In this document: positions 22,720 to 36,504 of the stretch, piece after piece | Layout: each line of letters begins with the position of its first letter | Numbering within the stretch: the stretch's first letter is position 1 | DNA from: Mesorhizobium muleiense | GTDB lineage: Bacteria > Pseudomonadota > Alphaproteobacteria > Rhizobiales > Rhizobiaceae | DNA length: 64,000 bases | Direction: 5' to 3' | NCBI RefSeq assembly: GCF_900099905.1 | Contig: NZ_FNEE01000001.1 | Coordinates: 421,091 to 485,090 of the forward strand | Translations under genes and position numbers: made by a program | The notes under the pieces: generated by a model | Seen by the model: only the letters and a program-made list of their open reading frames with translations | Databases searched by the model: none | What the model was told of the DNA's origin: nothing

Positions 22720-23687
22720 CGTCCTGCCTTTTCATACGCGGCGTCGATCAGCGACATCGCCGCAACATAGTCATCGATCGAAGTCGCCGGCGGCGCTTTT
22801 CGAGCCAGCCGGTCGAGCGTGTCGCTCATGCACAGGCGGTAGCGCGTCGCCGGCAATTCGATCGGCAATTCGATGATAGCGCCATCGTCGAGCGTCGCAC
22901 AGAAGGCTCGCTCGCCATAGTCGATGAGGGTCGCATTCTCACTGACGATACGCCATTCGAAATCGCCGCCGGGGCGCATCGAAGCAAAAGTGTATCCGGC
23001 CTCGACGACGAACAACGCTCCGGCAGCGTCTTGCAGCACAAGCAGCGCATGGTCCTCGACCGGGGCGCGGTGAATGCGGTTCTCGATCGAAACGGTTTTT
23101 AGCCTGAGCGCGCCGGTTGCCAGGCCGAGCGCGGCATTGACGCCGTGTATGCCGAGGTTCCTCAGCGCGCCGCCGCCAACGATCGCCGGATCCACCACCC
23201 AGGCGACGCCGTCGGCCGCATAGCGCTGCGGCGGGCCATTAACCAGCCGGAATTGGCAATGCGCAACCGCACCGGCACGGCCTTGGCTGCGCAGCCGTTC
23301 AAAGGCAGTGGCGGCCGGCCCAAAGCGGTTGGGCAGGGGAACGCTGACAAAGGCCTGGTGCTGCCTCGCCAGCTCGCTGAGCGCGGCCAACGCTGCGGTG
23401 CTGCTGGCCGCCGGCTTTTCCAGGATCAGCGGTATGCCGGCTTCGATCACGGCACGGGCCCGCGCCGGCACCGTCGAAGGGTGTCCCATCAGCAGGATCG
23501 CGTCCGGCGGGCCGGAGAGGATTTTCGCAAAATCGGCGATGAACGGCAAATGATGGCGCGTCGCGAAGGCGCGCGCATGCTGCGCGTCCTCATCCCAAAT
23601 GCCGGCAATCTCGGCGCCGCAAAAACGTGCAGCGTCGAGATGCATTTCGGCGTGCCAATGGCTTGAGCCGGCCAGGACGATCTTCAT
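22716..23687 (-). CDS. Gfo/Idh/MocA family oxidoreductase (first of tandem pair)
   Basis: A 323-residue paralogue of the next gene, but clearly divergent. The N-terminus MKIVLAGSSHWHAEMHLDAA lacks the strict GxGxxG of its neighbour (GSSHWH instead), so cofactor binding may differ. EKP is present in LILEKPAASS, and the substrate domain has GGGALRNLGIHGVNAALGLA. It opens the minus-strand operon (oxidoreductase, oxidoreductase, DHDPS-like enzyme). A 20-bp palindrome, the likely regulator site, lies 20 bases before its ATG, where it would overlap the promoter. Confidence 0.85.
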   Translation of the reverse strand: MKIVLAGSSHWHAEMHLDAARFCGAEIAGIWDEDAQHARAFATRHHLPFIADFAKILSGPPDAILLMGHPSTVPARARAVIEAGIPLILEKPAASSTAALAALSELARQHQAFVSVPLPNRFGPAATAFERLRSQGRAGAVAHCQFRLVNGPPQRYAADGVAWVVDPAIVGGGALRNLGIHGVNAALGLATGALRLKTVSIENRIHRAPVEDHALLVLQDAAGALFVVEAGYTFASMRPGGDFEWRIVSENATLIDYGERAFCATLDDGAIIELPIELPATRYRLCMSDTLDRLARKAPPATSIDDYVAAMSLIDAAYEKAGR

Positions 23688-23706
23688 TCAGCGTGTAATC
23701 CTCTTG

Positions 23707-23726
23707 CTTGCAGGATATCCTACAAG
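23707..23726. promoter_or_regulatory. Palindromic operator between the Gfo/Idh operon and the FadR-type regulator gene
   Basis: CTTGCAGGATATCCTACAAG is a near-perfect 20-bp palindrome (one mismatched pair) centred on GATATC. It lies 20 bases from one start codon and 72 bases from the other in the divergent gap. A further half-site CTACAAG occurs at 23735-23741. It is probably bound by the adjacent FadR-family regulator. Confidence 0.55.
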
Positions 23727-23797
23727 TCGCTATGCTACAAGCTTCGACCGCTTTGCGACGCGCCATCGGCCGCAATTGCAGCGGCGCTGGAAGAAAA

Positions 23798-24547
23798 ATG
23801 CCGGAACCCAAGTTAAGCTCGGAACCCAAGTTGAACCCGGACCAAAAATCGATCGAACCGCTGGCCCGACCGCCGCTGCTTCACGTCAGCGTGCAGGAGA
23901 GCCTGAGGAAATATATCCAGAGCAACCAGCTCAAGGCGGGGGACCCCTTGCCTCCGGAGACCTTCCTGGCGCAGCGGCTCGGCGTCGGCCGCAACTCGGT
24001 GCGCGAAGCGATCAAGGCACTGGAGTCGATCGGCATTCTGGAGACGCGTCGCGGCATTGGCGTGTTCGTCAAGGAATTCTCGTTCAAGCCGTTGCTGGAT
24101 AATCTGGCATACGGCCTGCAGGATTCGCTGCGCGACGTCGAGGAACTGCGCGAGATCCGCCGTGTCCTTGAAACCGGCCTGATCGCAAAAACCATCGAGA
24201 TGATCAGCGCCGAAGACATCGCCGCGCTGCGCCAGCTGACCGAAAGCATGCGGCGGCGCGCCGAGCGCCAGGAGAGCTTTGCCGAAGAGGACCAGCAATT
24301 CCATCAGTTGCTGTTCCGCTGCCAGAACAATCACATGTTGAGCGCGCTGATCGACATCTTCTGGGTGGCGTTCAACAAGGCCTCGAATTTCACCAGCCTC
24401 GACAATCCGACGCCGCTGGCGACCTGGCGCGACCATCACGAGATCGTCGAGGCGGTCGCCGCCAAGGACGTCGAGCGGGCGCGCGAGCGCCTCGACGACC
24501 ACTACAGGGGTATTCAGCAAGTGATCGCCAAAAACCGGATTACCTGA
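23798..24547 (+). CDS. GntR-family transcriptional regulator, FadR subfamily
   Basis: A 249-residue regulator with an N-terminal winged helix (about 35-105; VQESLRKYIQSNQLKAG, then GRNSVREAIKALESIGILET and RRGIGVFV) and an all-helical FCD ligand domain (about 125-240). The FCD metal-binding pattern is suggested by LREIRRVLETGL, a histidine in DQQFHQLLFR and two histidines in RDHHEIVEA. The ATG at 23798 (GGAAGA upstream) is preferred because upstream sequence does not look coding. Such regulators usually repress sugar-acid or amino-acid catabolic genes until an organic acid binds. It lies between the divergent oxidoreductase operon and the ABC transporter operon. Confidence 0.87.
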   Translation: MPEPKLSSEPKLNPDQKSIEPLARPPLLHVSVQESLRKYIQSNQLKAGDPLPPETFLAQRLGVGRNSVREAIKALESIGILETRRGIGVFVKEFSFKPLLDNLAYGLQDSLRDVEELREIRRVLETGLIAKTIEMISAEDIAALRQLTESMRRRAERQESFAEEDQQFHQLLFRCQNNHMLSALIDIFWVAFNKASNFTSLDNPTPLATWRDHHEIVEAVAAKDVERARERLDDHYRGIQQVIAKNRIT

Positions 24548-24588
24548 CCCAACGCCGAACTACCTGACAATGCCAAGGGAGGAAAACC

Positions 24589-26175
24589 ATGCGCATCAAG
24601 ACCATAGCTCATCATCTGGCCATCACCGGGCTGCTGCTCGGCGGCATTAGCCTTGCCACCAGCGTCCAGGCACAGGGCGCCAAGACCATCACCGGAGGCT
24701 TCGATGTCGGCCCCGGCGGCTTTCCCAAGAACTTCAATCCGCTGGCTGCGACCGGCGGCTTTACCTGGCTCAGCACCTATTTTGAACCGCTGGTCATCTA
24801 CAACGCCGAACTGACCGAGCTCGAAGGCGATCTGGCCAAGGACTACAAGGTCAGCGACGACAAGCTGACCTACACGTTCAACCTTGCCCAGGAGAGCTGG
24901 CACGACGGCAAGCCGTTCACGTCCAAGGACGTCAAATTCACGCTTGAGCTCGCCAGGAACAAGGCGTCCGGCAGCCTGTTTGCCGCGCGCCTTGGCGACA
25001 TCGCGTCGGTCGACGCGCCGGACGATCGCACCGTGGTCGTCAAATTGTCGAAGCCCAACGGCTCCTTCCTGTCGATTCTCTCGCAGGTGATGATCCTGCC
25101 GGAGCATGCCTTAGCCGCGATGCCGCCGGAAACGCTGGCCACGAGCACCTGGTGGTCCACCACGCCGGTCGGCACTGGCCCCTTCAAGTTCAAGCGCTAT
25201 GTCAGCGATCAATATGTCGAACTGGCCGCGGATGACGACTATCGCGGCGGCAAGCCGAAGGTCGACGTGCTCATCAACAGGTATTTCGAGAGCCCGGCGG
25301 CGGCCGTTGCGGCGCTGCGCGCCGGCGAAATCCGGTTCACCTATGTCGAGCCCGACGACGCGGTAACCTTCAAGAGCGACAGCAATTTCAAGGTGATCGA
25401 GGGCGCCTCCTATGTGGTCAACTACATCGGCCTGAACCAGAAGGTCGAGCTCTTTAAGGATGTTCGCGTGCGCCAGGCGATCATGTACGCGATCGATCGC
25501 AATGCCATCATCGAGAGCCTCTATGGCGGTGCGGCCAAACCGGCGAATTGCGGCTACGTCGCGCCGCACCTGCTTCCCGAAGGTCTCGAACCCTATGCCT
25601 ATGATCCGGCCAAGGCCAAGGCTCTGCTTGCCGAGGCGGGCTGGGACAAGATCAACGGCGACAAGCCGATCACCTTGCTGACCTATTACGGCTCGCCGCA
25701 AGCTGCCAACGTGATGGCTGCCATCCAGTCGATGCTGGCCGAGGTCGGGATCAATGTGGTGCCGCGCGTCGTCGATACGCCGACTTATAACGGCATCGTC
25801 TACAAGGAAGGCACGCCGGACTGGAACGCGTTTGCGATGGTCTATGCCGGCCTGCAGAACGGTCCCAATCCGGCCGGCATCAGCCCGGGTCTCAACAAGT
25901 CTCAGATTCCGCCGGCAGGCTTCAACACCATGCGCATCGAGTTCGATGATCTCAGCGCCGCGTTGGACGCTGCGCTCGCCCAGACCGATCCGGCCAAGAT
26001 CGATCAATCCTGGCAGCAAGTCTGCAAGGTGATGAACAAGGATCTGCCCTGGGCGACATTATGGGTGGCCAACCGCTATGGCGTAGCCTCCAACAAGCTG
26101 CGTGACTTTGTCTGGACGCCGGCGCCGGGCGGCGGTCCTTATGCGGCTCACCCGGAACGCTGGGACATCCAGTAA
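24589..26175 (+). CDS. ABC transporter substrate-binding protein, SBP_bac_5 (dipeptide/oligopeptide type)
   Basis: A 528-residue periplasmic binding protein with a Sec signal peptide (about residues 1-29, ending SVQAQG). The extracellular solute-binding protein family 5 pattern is visible: [26 protein letters not shown] with [20 protein letters not shown], and [20 protein letters not shown]. The family binds peptides, but also opines, sugars and other solutes. With sugar-acid-type enzymes in the same locus, a non-peptide ligand is likely. It starts 42 bases after the regulator gene, with GGGAGG before the ATG. A strong hairpin follows the stop codon. Confidence 0.9.
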   Translation: MRIKTIAHHLAITGLLLGGISLATSVQAQGAKTITGGFDVGPGGFPKNFNPLAATGGFTWLSTYFEPLVIYNAELTELEGDLAKDYKVSDDKLTYTFNLAQESWHDGKPFTSKDVKFTLELARNKASGSLFAARLGDIASVDAPDDRTVVVKLSKPNGSFLSILSQVMILPEHALAAMPPETLATSTWWSTTPVGTGPFKFKRYVSDQYVELAADDDYRGGKPKVDVLINRYFESPAAAVAALRAGEIRFTYVEPDDAVTFKSDSNFKVIEGASYVVNYIGLNQKVELFKDVRVRQAIMYAIDRNAIIESLYGGAAKPANCGYVAPHLLPEGLEPYAYDPAKAKALLAEAGWDKINGDKPITLLTYYGSPQAANVMAAIQSMLAEVGINVVPRVVDTPTYNGIVYKEGTPDWNAFAMVYAGLQNGPNPAGISPGLNKSQIPPAGFNTMRIEFDDLSAALDAALAQTDPAKIDQSWQQVCKVMNKDLPWATLWVANRYGVASNKLRDFVWTPAPGGGPYAAHPERWDIQ

Positions 26176-26182
26176 AACGGCT

Positions 26183-26203
26183 GGCGGGCCATTCCGGCCC
26201 GCC
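26183..26203 (+). promoter_or_regulatory. Intercistronic hairpin after the binding-protein gene
   Basis: A perfect 8-bp stem (GGCGGGCC / GGCCCGCC) with a five-base loop starts eight bases after the stop codon and is followed by a second GCCGGC-acgat-GCCGGC hairpin. No T-run follows. It probably protects the binding-protein mRNA or dampens downstream expression. Confidence 0.5.
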
Positions 26204-26257
26204 AATGATACGGGCCGGCACGATGCCGGCTCCGCTCACCATCGCCACGGACAGCCA

Positions 26258-27217
26258 ATGCTGAGTTTCATTGCCCGCCGCAGCGCTACAGGACTGTTGA
26301 TGCTGGTCGCCCTGAGCGTCCTCATCTTCATCCTTCTGCGGTTGGCGCCCGGCGATCCGATCGATGCCTATATCAATCCGTCCAGCCCGATGTCGGCTTC
26401 CGACCTCGAAGTCCTGCGCGACCGGCTTGGGCTCGACCAGCCGCTTCCCGTGCAATACCTCGCCTGGCTTCGCGCTGCGCTCGGCGGCGACTTCGGCTAT
26501 TCGATCCAGCGCAGCGGCGTTGGCGTGCTGCCGCTGGTCATGGAGCGCATCGGCCCGACCGCGCTGTTGATGGGCACCGGCCTGGCCATCGCCATCGTGC
26601 TAGGCATTTCCGCCGGCATCTTCAGCGCCGTCCGCCGTAACACGCTGCCCGACATCGCGCTGTCGGTGGTTTCCTTCGTCGGCATCTCCAGCCCGGCGTT
26701 TCTGACGGCACTTCTGGGACTGTACTTTTTCTCGGTGCTGCTGCGCTGGGCGCCATCAGGCGGCATGCAGACCGCCGGCGCGCCTTTTTCCATAGCGGAC
26801 GTGCTCGCGCACCTGGTCCTGCCCGCCTGCCTGCTGTCCATCGGACACGCCGCGCTGATCATGCGCTACATGCGCGCGTCGCTGCTGGAAGTGCTCAACC
26901 AGGACTATGTGCGGACCGCACGTGCCAAGGGCGTGCGCGAATTCTGGGTGATCATCAAGCATGCAACCCGCAATGCGCTTTTACCGGTCATCACCCTGAT
27001 CGGGTCGACGGTCGGCATAGCGATCGGCGGCGCCATCTTCCTCGAAAGCGTGTTCAACTGGCCGGGCATGGGCCTGCTGCTGGTCAACGCCGTCGGCACA
27101 AGGGACTACCCGGTGATCATGGGCGCCACTCTGGTAATCGGCATCTGCGTCATTCTGGTCAATCTCCTGACCGATATCGTCTATGCCGTCGTCGACCCGC
27201 GCATCCAGGTGTCGTGA
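26258..27217 (+). CDS. ABC transporter permease, DppB type
   Basis: A 319-residue inner-membrane permease with about six membrane spans. The N-terminus [20 protein letters not shown] and [10 protein letters not shown] are typical of DppB/OppB. The cytoplasmic EAA-like loop that contacts the ATPases reads [20 protein letters not shown] near residue 220. The C-terminus ends VVDPRIQVS, the family's usual finish. It shares the operon with the binding protein, DppC-type permease and two ATPases. Its TGA overlaps the next ATG. Confidence 0.9.
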   Translation: MLSFIARRSATGLLMLVALSVLIFILLRLAPGDPIDAYINPSSPMSASDLEVLRDRLGLDQPLPVQYLAWLRAALGGDFGYSIQRSGVGVLPLVMERIGPTALLMGTGLAIAIVLGISAGIFSAVRRNTLPDIALSVVSFVGISSPAFLTALLGLYFFSVLLRWAPSGGMQTAGAPFSIADVLAHLVLPACLLSIGHAALIMRYMRASLLEVLNQDYVRTARAKGVREFWVIIKHATRNALLPVITLIGSTVGIAIGGAIFLESVFNWPGMGLLLVNAVGTRDYPVIMGATLVIGICVILVNLLTDIVYAVVDPRIQVS

Positions 27218-28119
27218 TGACGATCACCGCACCAGCTCCGACAATCGACCCGACAGCCGGGCCGCAAACCAAGGGACCGCTTCGCCGCGCGCTCGGCCGG
27301 TTCTTTGAAAATCGTGCGGCGCGCGCCGGTCTGCTTATCGTCGTCCCCATTCTGCTGGCGGTCTCGACCTATTCCCTGTGGTGGCCGTTCAGCCCCAACG
27401 CCATCGATCTCAGGGCGATCAACAAGGGGCCGTCCGCCATCCATTGGCTCGGCAGCGACGGCGTCGGCCGCGACGTCATGGCCCGGCTGCTGCAAGGCGG
27501 ACGGATCTCGCTGCTGGTCGCCGTCTGCTCGGTCGCCATCTCGATCGTCATCGGCTTCCTGGTCGGCGCTGTCGCCAGCTTCGGCGGGCGCCTTGTCGAC
27601 GGCGCGGTGATGCGCTTCGTCGACCTCGCAATGACGCTGCCGCCGGTGATCTTCCTGCTCGTGCTCGCTTCGATCGCCGGCACCGGCATCGCGCCGACGA
27701 TCCTGGTGATCTCGCTGCTCTCCTGGCCGGTGCTGTCGCGCATGGTGCGCGCCCGGCTGCTCGAGCTGCGCGAGCGTGACTTCGTCGTCGCCGCCCGTGG
27801 CATGGGGGCGGGGCTGCCGCATCTCCTGTTCCGCCACGGCCTGCCGAACTGCATCGACATTCTTGTCGTCTACGCCACGCTGCAGATCGCCAATGCCATT
27901 CTGCTCGAAGCCGGCCTTTCCTTCCTCGGCCTCGGCATCGCACCGCCCGAAGCCAGTTGGGGCAACATGCTCAATCTCGCCCGCTCCACCGTGGTGCTCG
28001 AGCAATACCCCTGGCAATGGATGTTTCCCGGCGCCGTACTCGTGCTCACCGTGCTGGCCATCAACTTCATCGGCGATGGCCTGCGCGATGCATTCGACCC
28101 TCGTTCCGATCTCAGCTGA
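27217..28119 (+). CDS. ABC transporter permease, DppC type
   Basis: A 300-residue permease of the DppC/OppC family. A cytoplasmic N-terminus is followed by a first span near residues 40-58, then [20 protein letters not shown], the conserved DppC block. The EAA loop reads [20 protein letters not shown] and the C-terminus [11 protein letters not shown]. The ATG at 27217 shares its A with the TGA of the preceding gene. It pairs with the DppB-type permease to form the transmembrane channel. Confidence 0.9.
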   Translation: MTITAPAPTIDPTAGPQTKGPLRRALGRFFENRAARAGLLIVVPILLAVSTYSLWWPFSPNAIDLRAINKGPSAIHWLGSDGVGRDVMARLLQGGRISLLVAVCSVAISIVIGFLVGAVASFGGRLVDGAVMRFVDLAMTLPPVIFLLVLASIAGTGIAPTILVISLLSWPVLSRMVRARLLELRERDFVVAARGMGAGLPHLLFRHGLPNCIDILVVYATLQIANAILLEAGLSFLGLGIAPPEASWGNMLNLARSTVVLEQYPWQWMFPGAVLVLTVLAINFIGDGLRDAFDPRSDLS

Positions 28120-28138
28120 CCTGAAGGTTTTTGAAAAA

Positions 28139-29056
28139 ATGCCCCTGTTTACCGGTGTCGTGCCACCCGTCGTCACCCCACTCCATTCCGATCTCAGTGT
28201 CGATTTTGCGTCGTTCACGCGGACCATCGAAAACCTGCTCGACGGCGGCGTTCACGGCCTGTTCGTGCTCGGCTCGACCAGCGAGGTGGTCTTCCATGAC
28301 GAGGCCGGCCGCCGGGCCATCATCGAGCACGCGGTCAAGGTCAACAATGGCCGCGTTCCGATCTTCGCCGGGGTCATCGACCCGACAACCGATCGCGTCA
28401 TCAACCACGCCCTGACAGCCAGATCGGCCGGCGCTGACGCAGTCGTGGTCACCGCGCCGTTCTATGCCCGCACCAGCCAGCCTGAGATCGGCGATCACTT
28501 CCGCTACATCAAGGACGCAGTCGACATCCCGATCATCGCCTACGACATCCCGGTCTGCGTCCATGTCAAGCTGGAGCGCCAGACCACCGTCGGCCTTGCC
28601 AGCGAGGGCGTTATCGCCGGCATCAAGGATTCCAGCGGTGACGACGGCAATCTGCGTTATGTGCTCAAGGACATGGCCAACGACCCGATTTTTTTCGGCA
28701 TGACCGGGTCCGAGATCCTGGTCGACAGCGTGCTTGCCATGGGCGCGCATGGGGTCGTGCCGGGCCTCGCCAATGTCGACCCGCACGGCTACGTCAGGCT
28801 GTGGAACCTGATGCAGGCGGGTCAGCACGCCGAGGCCCGCGTGGAGCAGGAGCGGCTGTTGAAGCTGTTCGAGATCGTCTGGATCTCGCTCGGCAGGACG
28901 AGCGCCGGCTCGGCCGGCGTCGGTGCCTTCAAGACCGCGATGACGAGCCTCGGCATCATCGCCTCCAACACCATGGCGCGGCCGCAACGCAGCCTGAACG
29001 ACGAGGAAGCCGCAAAGGTCGACATCATCCTTCGCGACGTCGGCTTGCTGCGCTGA
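28139..29056 (+). CDS. DHDPS/NAL family aldolase or dehydratase inside the ABC operon
   Basis: A 305-residue class I aldolase-fold protein. The N-terminus [20 protein letters not shown] is typical, and [14 protein letters not shown] stands in place of the GTTGE motif of DapA. The catalytic Tyr is in PIIAYDIPV and the Schiff-base Lys in [12 protein letters not shown]. It lies between the DppC-type permease and the ATPase genes, so the imported compound or a derivative is probably its substrate. Family members include KDG aldolase, KdgD and 4-hydroxy-2-oxoglutarate aldolase. The ATG at 28139 is chosen over an in-frame TTG nine bases earlier. Confidence 0.85.
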   Translation: MPLFTGVVPPVVTPLHSDLSVDFASFTRTIENLLDGGVHGLFVLGSTSEVVFHDEAGRRAIIEHAVKVNNGRVPIFAGVIDPTTDRVINHALTARSAGADAVVVTAPFYARTSQPEIGDHFRYIKDAVDIPIIAYDIPVCVHVKLERQTTVGLASEGVIAGIKDSSGDDGNLRYVLKDMANDPIFFGMTGSEILVDSVLAMGAHGVVPGLANVDPHGYVRLWNLMQAGQHAEARVEQERLLKLFEIVWISLGRTSAGSAGVGAFKTAMTSLGIIASNTMARPQRSLNDEEAAKVDIILRDVGLLR

Positions 29057-29058
29057 CC

Positions 29059-30066
29059 GTGGACGCTCCGATCCTCTCGATTTCCGGTCTGCGGGCGGTG
29101 TTCCGTATCGCCGGACGCGACATCGCCGCCGTGCAGGACGTCGACCTGGTGATAGGTTCGGGCGAGACGGTTGCGCTGGTCGGCGAGTCGGGATCGGGCA
29201 AGTCGGTCACCAGCCTGTCGATCATCGGCCTGCTGCCGAAGAAGGTCGGACGCATTGCCGAGGGCTCGATCGCGCTGCGGCGCAGGGACGGCACGGTCAC
29301 CGAACTGACCGGCCTCGATCCCGAGTCGCTGCGCAAGGTGCGCGGCGACGACATCGGCATGGTGTTCCAGGAGCCGATGACCAGCCTCAATCCGGTCTAC
29401 AGCATCGGCGAACAGATCGCCGAGCCGATCCGCATCCATCTCGGCAGATCGCACCGCGATGCGGCCACTGATGCCGTGCGGCTGCTGGCTCAGGTCGGAA
29501 TTCCCGACCCTGATCGGCGGGCGCGGCAATACCCGCATGAGCTGTCGGGAGGGATGCGCCAGCGCGCCACCATCGCCATGGCCTTGTCGTGCGATCCGAC
29601 CTTGTTGATCGCCGACGAGCCGACCACCGCCCTCGACGTCACCATCCAGGCCCAGATTCTCGATCTGCTGGCCGCGCTGCAGGCGCAACGCGGCATGGGC
29701 ATTCTGTTCGTCACGCACAATCTCGGCGTCGTTGCAGAGATCGCCGACCGGGTCGCGGTGATGTATGCCGGTCGAATCGTGGAATCGGGTCCGGTGAGCG
29801 AGGTGTTCACCCATCCGCGTCATCCCTACACCGCCGGGCTGATGCGTTCGGTGCCGCGGCTTGGCCAGGCCACCACGCTGAAAGCAGCAGGAACGCCACT
29901 GCCGACCATCGCCGGCAATGTTCCATCGCTTGCCTTGCTGCCCAAGGGCTGCTCTTTCGCGCCGCGTTGCGCCCTGGCTGTCGATGCCTGCCGCACTGCT
30001 GTACCGCCATTGTTCGCGGCGACGTCGACCCAGCAAAGCCGCTGTTTGCGCTGGGAGGATCTCTGA
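29059..30066 (+). CDS. ABC transporter ATP-binding protein, DppD type
   Basis: A 335-residue ATPase. Walker A is GESGSGKS, the Q-loop lies in [13 protein letters not shown], the signature is LSGGMRQR, Walker B is [12 protein letters not shown], and the switch His is in FVTHNL. The C-terminal extension with [15 protein letters not shown] is characteristic of peptide-type (DppD/OppD) ATPases and can hold an iron-sulphur cluster. It begins with GTG two bases after the preceding stop codon, and the second ATPase gene follows at once, so translation is coupled. Confidence 0.9.
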   Translation: MDAPILSISGLRAVFRIAGRDIAAVQDVDLVIGSGETVALVGESGSGKSVTSLSIIGLLPKKVGRIAEGSIALRRRDGTVTELTGLDPESLRKVRGDDIGMVFQEPMTSLNPVYSIGEQIAEPIRIHLGRSHRDAATDAVRLLAQVGIPDPDRRARQYPHELSGGMRQRATIAMALSCDPTLLIADEPTTALDVTIQAQILDLLAALQAQRGMGILFVTHNLGVVAEIADRVAVMYAGRIVESGPVSEVFTHPRHPYTAGLMRSVPRLGQATTLKAAGTPLPTIAGNVPSLALLPKGCSFAPRCALAVDACRTAVPPLFAATSTQQSRCLRWEDL

Positions 30067-30068
30067 CA

Positions 30069-31037
30069 GTGGGCGCTCCCTTCCTTTCAGTCAGGAACCT
30101 GACCAAGCATTTTGCGCCGACGGCGTTCTCGCGCGGTCCTGTCGTCAGGGCGCTGGACGATATTTCCTTCGACATCGCGCGCGGCCAAGTGGTCGGCCTC
30201 GTCGGCGAATCCGGGTCGGGCAAGACCACGATCGGCCGCTCGGTGCTGCGTCTCATCGAGCCGACGTCCGGCGAAATAAGGTTTGACGGCGTCGATATCA
30301 CCAAGCTGAGCGCCGGGCCTCTGGCTCGCCAGCGCCGCAAGATGCAGTATATTTTCCAGGATCCGTTCGCCAGCCTGTCGCCGCGCATGACCATCGGTCA
30401 GATCCTGACCGAAGGCCTCGATATTCAGGGCATCGGCAGCAGGCGCGAGCGGCGGGCGAAGGCTGAGAAGGCGCTTGCTGCGGTCGAGCTGCCGGCCGAT
30501 GCCTATGATCGCTACGCCCACGAATTTTCGGGCGGGCAGCGCCAGCGCATCGGCATCGCCCGGGCGCTTACGCTCGAACCCGAATTCATCGTCGCCGACG
30601 AGCCGGTCTCTGCCCTCGATGTCTCCATTCAGGCGCAGATCATCAATCTTTTGCGCGACCTGCAGGTCCGGCTCGGCCTGACCATGCTGTTCATTTCGCA
30701 TGACCTGGCCGTCGTCGAATATATCTGCGACACGGTGATCGTCCTCTACCTCGGCCGCATCATGGAAGTCGCGCCTGCTGCCGCGCTCTATGCCCGGCCG
30801 CAGCATCCCTATACGCGCGCGCTGCTCTCGGCCATTCCGTCGCTCGACCCGCTGGCCAGGCAAGGCCGGCAGGTGCTGAAGGGCGACATTCCAAGCCCGG
30901 CAAATCCGCCGACCGGCTGTGTTTTCCGAACCCGCTGCCCGGTTGCCCTCGACGCTTGCGCCGGCATCGTCCCGCCATTGCGGGCAACAACGTCCGATGG
31001 CCATCTGCAGGCCTGCATTCGCGACGACATCGCTTGA
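30069..31037 (+). CDS. ABC transporter ATP-binding protein, DppF type
   Basis: A 322-residue partner ATPase. Walker A is GESGSGKTT, the signature FSGGQRQR, Walker B FIVADEPVSALD and the switch His in FISHDL. The DppF-type C-terminus carries GCVFRTRCPVALDAC. The GTG at 30069 follows the previous stop codon by two bases. It is the last gene of the operon and converges on thiD. Confidence 0.9.
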   Translation: MGAPFLSVRNLTKHFAPTAFSRGPVVRALDDISFDIARGQVVGLVGESGSGKTTIGRSVLRLIEPTSGEIRFDGVDITKLSAGPLARQRRKMQYIFQDPFASLSPRMTIGQILTEGLDIQGIGSRRERRAKAEKALAAVELPADAYDRYAHEFSGGQRQRIGIARALTLEPEFIVADEPVSALDVSIQAQIINLLRDLQVRLGLTMLFISHDLAVVEYICDTVIVLYLGRIMEVAPAAALYARPQHPYTRALLSAIPSLDPLARQGRQVLKGDIPSPANPPTGCVFRTRCPVALDACAGIVPPLRATTSDGHLQACIRDDIA

Positions 31038-31154
31038 GACAAGACCCGACAAGGCGATTTATTTCGCGTGCTGTCTGAGAGACTCTCTGGAAGGGAGGCG
31101 AAGAACCGGCCGCCAGCTTGCTGCCCAGAAAAGCCTCCGCCAAGCTCAACTGCC

Positions 31155-31919
31155 TCAATCCCGAGAGATCGATTTCCGAAGCTTCTCGAAAACCAACAGC
31201 TTGCTTTTGCGCACGCCGTCTTCAAGCAGGCTTCCGTTTGCCAGGTGCGCGGCGATGGCGCTGGCCAGCGCGCAACCCGTCCCGCGCATCGATCCGCCAA
31301 GACGCGGCGCATCGAAGCGGATGGGCTCTTGATCGGCGCGCAGCAGGATGTCCGTCGATCGACACCCCGCGGCGTGGCCGCCCTTGATCAGCAGGGCCTG
31401 CAATCCGGCGGTGAGCAATTTCTGACCTTGTTGCAATGCGCCGTCCTCGTCGATGGCCAGGTCTGAGCCGGCAAGGACAGCCAGTTCGATGAGGTTGGGT
31501 GTGACGAGACGGCAAAGCGGGATGAGTTCCTGCTTCAGGACGCCGATAGCGCCTGTGTCCAGAAGCGGCCAACCCGAAGAAGAGACCAGCACCGGGTCGA
31601 TGACTGCCGGTATCTGTGGGTTTTGGCGCAGCACATCCGCGACGGCGACGATGGTTTGCTCCGTCGCGAGCATGCCGATTTTGATCGCCCCGACCGCATT
31701 GGCTTGCAGCGCGGCACGCATCTGATCGGCCACCAGCCCGGGTTGCAAATTGTGGATTTGCGCGACGGCTTCATGCGTCTGCACCGTCACGGTGGTAATG
31801 GCAAGGCAGGTGCGCAAGTCGAGGGCGGAGATCGTCTCAATGTCGCGGACTATGCCGGCGCCGCCGCTGGAGTCCGATCCGCCGACAACAAGCACATGCG
31901 GTTCGCGCCTCAACGCCAT
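31155..31919 (-). CDS. thiD: Hydroxymethylpyrimidine/phosphomethylpyrimidine kinase
   Basis: A 254-residue ribokinase-fold kinase that phosphorylates HMP and HMP-phosphate for thiamine synthesis. SDSSGGAGIVRDIETISAL near the N-terminus is the HMP-binding region (usually SDSGGGAGIQAD). PVLVSSSGWPLL and the C-terminal GSMRGTGCALASAIAAHLA (anion hole and catalytic Cys/Gly region of this family) are present. Although the N-terminal motif is slightly unusual, placement directly after thiE, with a 10-base overlap, supports the assignment. It is the last gene of the thi operon. Confidence 0.87.
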   Translation of the reverse strand: MALRREPHVLVVGGSDSSGGAGIVRDIETISALDLRTCLAITTVTVQTHEAVAQIHNLQPGLVADQMRAALQANAVGAIKIGMLATEQTIVAVADVLRQNPQIPAVIDPVLVSSSGWPLLDTGAIGVLKQELIPLCRLVTPNLIELAVLAGSDLAIDEDGALQQGQKLLTAGLQALLIKGGHAAGCRSTDILLRADQEPIRFDAPRLGGSMRGTGCALASAIAAHLANGSLLEDGVRKSKLLVFEKLRKSISRD

Positions 31920-32515
31920 CGGCCCGTCTTTTCGAGCCACTCGCGCGTTCGCGCTTCCGGATCGGCATTCAATGTAATGTCGGTCACTACCGCGGCGCTG
32001 TCCGCACCGGCACCGAAGACGTCCTCGAGCCGGTCGGGGTTGAGGCCGCCAATCGCGACCAGAGGTGTCGGCGCGATCCGGCGCTTCCATTCGCCAAGCC
32101 GTTCGAGCCGCTGCGGCGCCCATTTCATCTGTTTCAGAATGGTCGGATAGACTGGGCCGAGCGCGATATAGTCCGGTCTGGCGGCAAGGGCTGTTTCGAG
32201 TTCGAGATGGTCGTGCGTGCTGAGGCCGAGACGGAGACCTGCAGCCCTTATCCGCGTAAGGTCCGCCGCTTGCAGATCTTCCTGTCCGAGATGAATGAAA
32301 TCGCAGTCCTCCTCGATCGCCAGCCGCCAGAAGTCATTGATGATGAGCTGGCATTTGTATCGGGCGCACAAGGCCTTCGCCTTGCGGATCTCGGCGCGCA
32401 ACGCAGCCTCGGCGAGGTTCTTGACGCGAAGCTGCATCAGCCTGACGCCGAGCGGCGCCAGCCTTTCAATCCAGGCGGCGCTATCGACGATCAGATAAAA
32501 AGGATCGAGTTTCAT
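31910..32515 (-). CDS. thiE: Thiamine phosphate synthase
   Basis: A 201-residue TIM-barrel enzyme joining HMP-pyrophosphate to the thiazole phosphate. Recognised segments are LMQLRVKN (pyrophosphate/pyrimidine binding), [20 protein letters not shown] with [25 protein letters not shown] and VAIGGL. The thiazole-binding loop normally reads GPIFPTxTK; here it is [13 protein letters not shown], which is acceptable for the alphaproteobacterial form. The start overlaps thiG by four bases. Confidence 0.92.
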   Translation of the reverse strand: MKLDPFYLIVDSAAWIERLAPLGVRLMQLRVKNLAEAALRAEIRKAKALCARYKCQLIINDFWRLAIEEDCDFIHLGQEDLQAADLTRIRAAGLRLGLSTHDHLELETALAARPDYIALGPVYPTILKQMKWAPQRLERLGEWKRRIAPTPLVAIGGLNPDRLEDVFGAGADSAAVVTDITLNADPEARTREWLEKTGRWR

Positions 32516-33285
32516 TGAAAGACTGCCCGGCCAATTGTCGGCGTCGATGGGACGGCGAGGTCGCGCGGCTCGAGCAGGCCCGAGCGATAGGCCTCACGGC
32601 CGGCATCGACCGCCTTGCCGAACGCGCGCGCCATGCCGATCGGATCGGCGGCCTTGGCCACTGCCGTGTTGAGGAGCACCGCGTCGAAGCCGAGTTCCAT
32701 CACGAGAGCCGCGTGAGATGGGCGGCCGAGGCCCGCATCCACGATCAGCGGGACATCCGGGAAATGGCCGCGCATCGAGCGGAGCGCGGTGATATTTACC
32801 GGTCCAAGCGCAGAACCGATCGGCGCGCACCAAGGCATAAGCACCCTGCATCCGGCTTCCAGCAATCGCTCGGCGACGACAAGATCGTCTGTCGTGTAAG
32901 GGAATACTGCAAAACCGTCTTCGCACAGGATTCGCGCGGCCTCGACCAAGCCGAAGACATCCGGCTGCAGCGTATCATGATTGCCGATCACCTCGAGCTT
33001 GATCCAGTTCGTGCCAAAAACCTCGCGCGCCATCTTTGCGGTCGTGACGGCTTCTTTGACGGAGTGACAACCGGCGGTGTTGGGTAGGACATGCAGCCGC
33101 AGCGATTGGATGAGCGACCAGAATTTCTCGCCACCCTTGCCGCCGGCCATTTCGCGGCGCAATGAGACGGTCACCCCGGACGCGCAGGATGCCTTGACCG
33201 CATCGGCAAGAATGGCGGGCGAGGGGTACTGTGCGGTGCCGAGAAGCAGGCGCGACGGAAGCTTGGTTCCGTAAAGCTCGATCAC
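32512..33285 (-). CDS. thiG: Thiazole synthase
   Basis: A 257-residue TIM barrel forming the thiazole ring from DXP, dehydroglycine and ThiS-thiocarboxylate. [11 protein letters not shown] opens the protein, the Schiff-base Lys is in WIKLEVIGN, and [17 protein letters not shown] and [19 protein letters not shown] are diagnostic. The reading frame is intact and of normal length. It lies two or three bases after thiS and overlaps thiE. Confidence 0.95.
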   Translation of the reverse strand: MIELYGTKLPSRLLLGTAQYPSPAILADAVKASCASGVTVSLRREMAGGKGGEKFWSLIQSLRLHVLPNTAGCHSVKEAVTTAKMAREVFGTNWIKLEVIGNHDTLQPDVFGLVEAARILCEDGFAVFPYTTDDLVVAERLLEAGCRVLMPWCAPIGSALGPVNITALRSMRGHFPDVPLIVDAGLGRPSHAALVMELGFDAVLLNTAVAKAADPIGMARAFGKAVDAGREAYRSGLLEPRDLAVPSTPTIGRAVFQ

Positions 33286-33455
33286 GTCACTAACCTCCTT
33301 GCATGGGTGAGAGGATTTCGATCCGGTCGCCGTCCTTCAGCTGGAACAGCGCCCGCTCAGTCACGTGCACAAGCTCGCTGTTCACTGCCGTTGCAAGCCA
33401 GTTGCCTTCGTAGTCGAGCGCCGCGAGAAGCTCCGCCAGGGTGGCGGCGGTGATC

Positions 33456-36495
<3,040 letters not shown>

Positions 36496-36504
36496 AATGG
36501 GTCA

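Noticed and set aside
28822-30036. A 404-codon minus-strand frame over the DppD-type ATPase gene
   Set aside because: The ATPase on the plus strand has every ABC motif; the antisense product has none.
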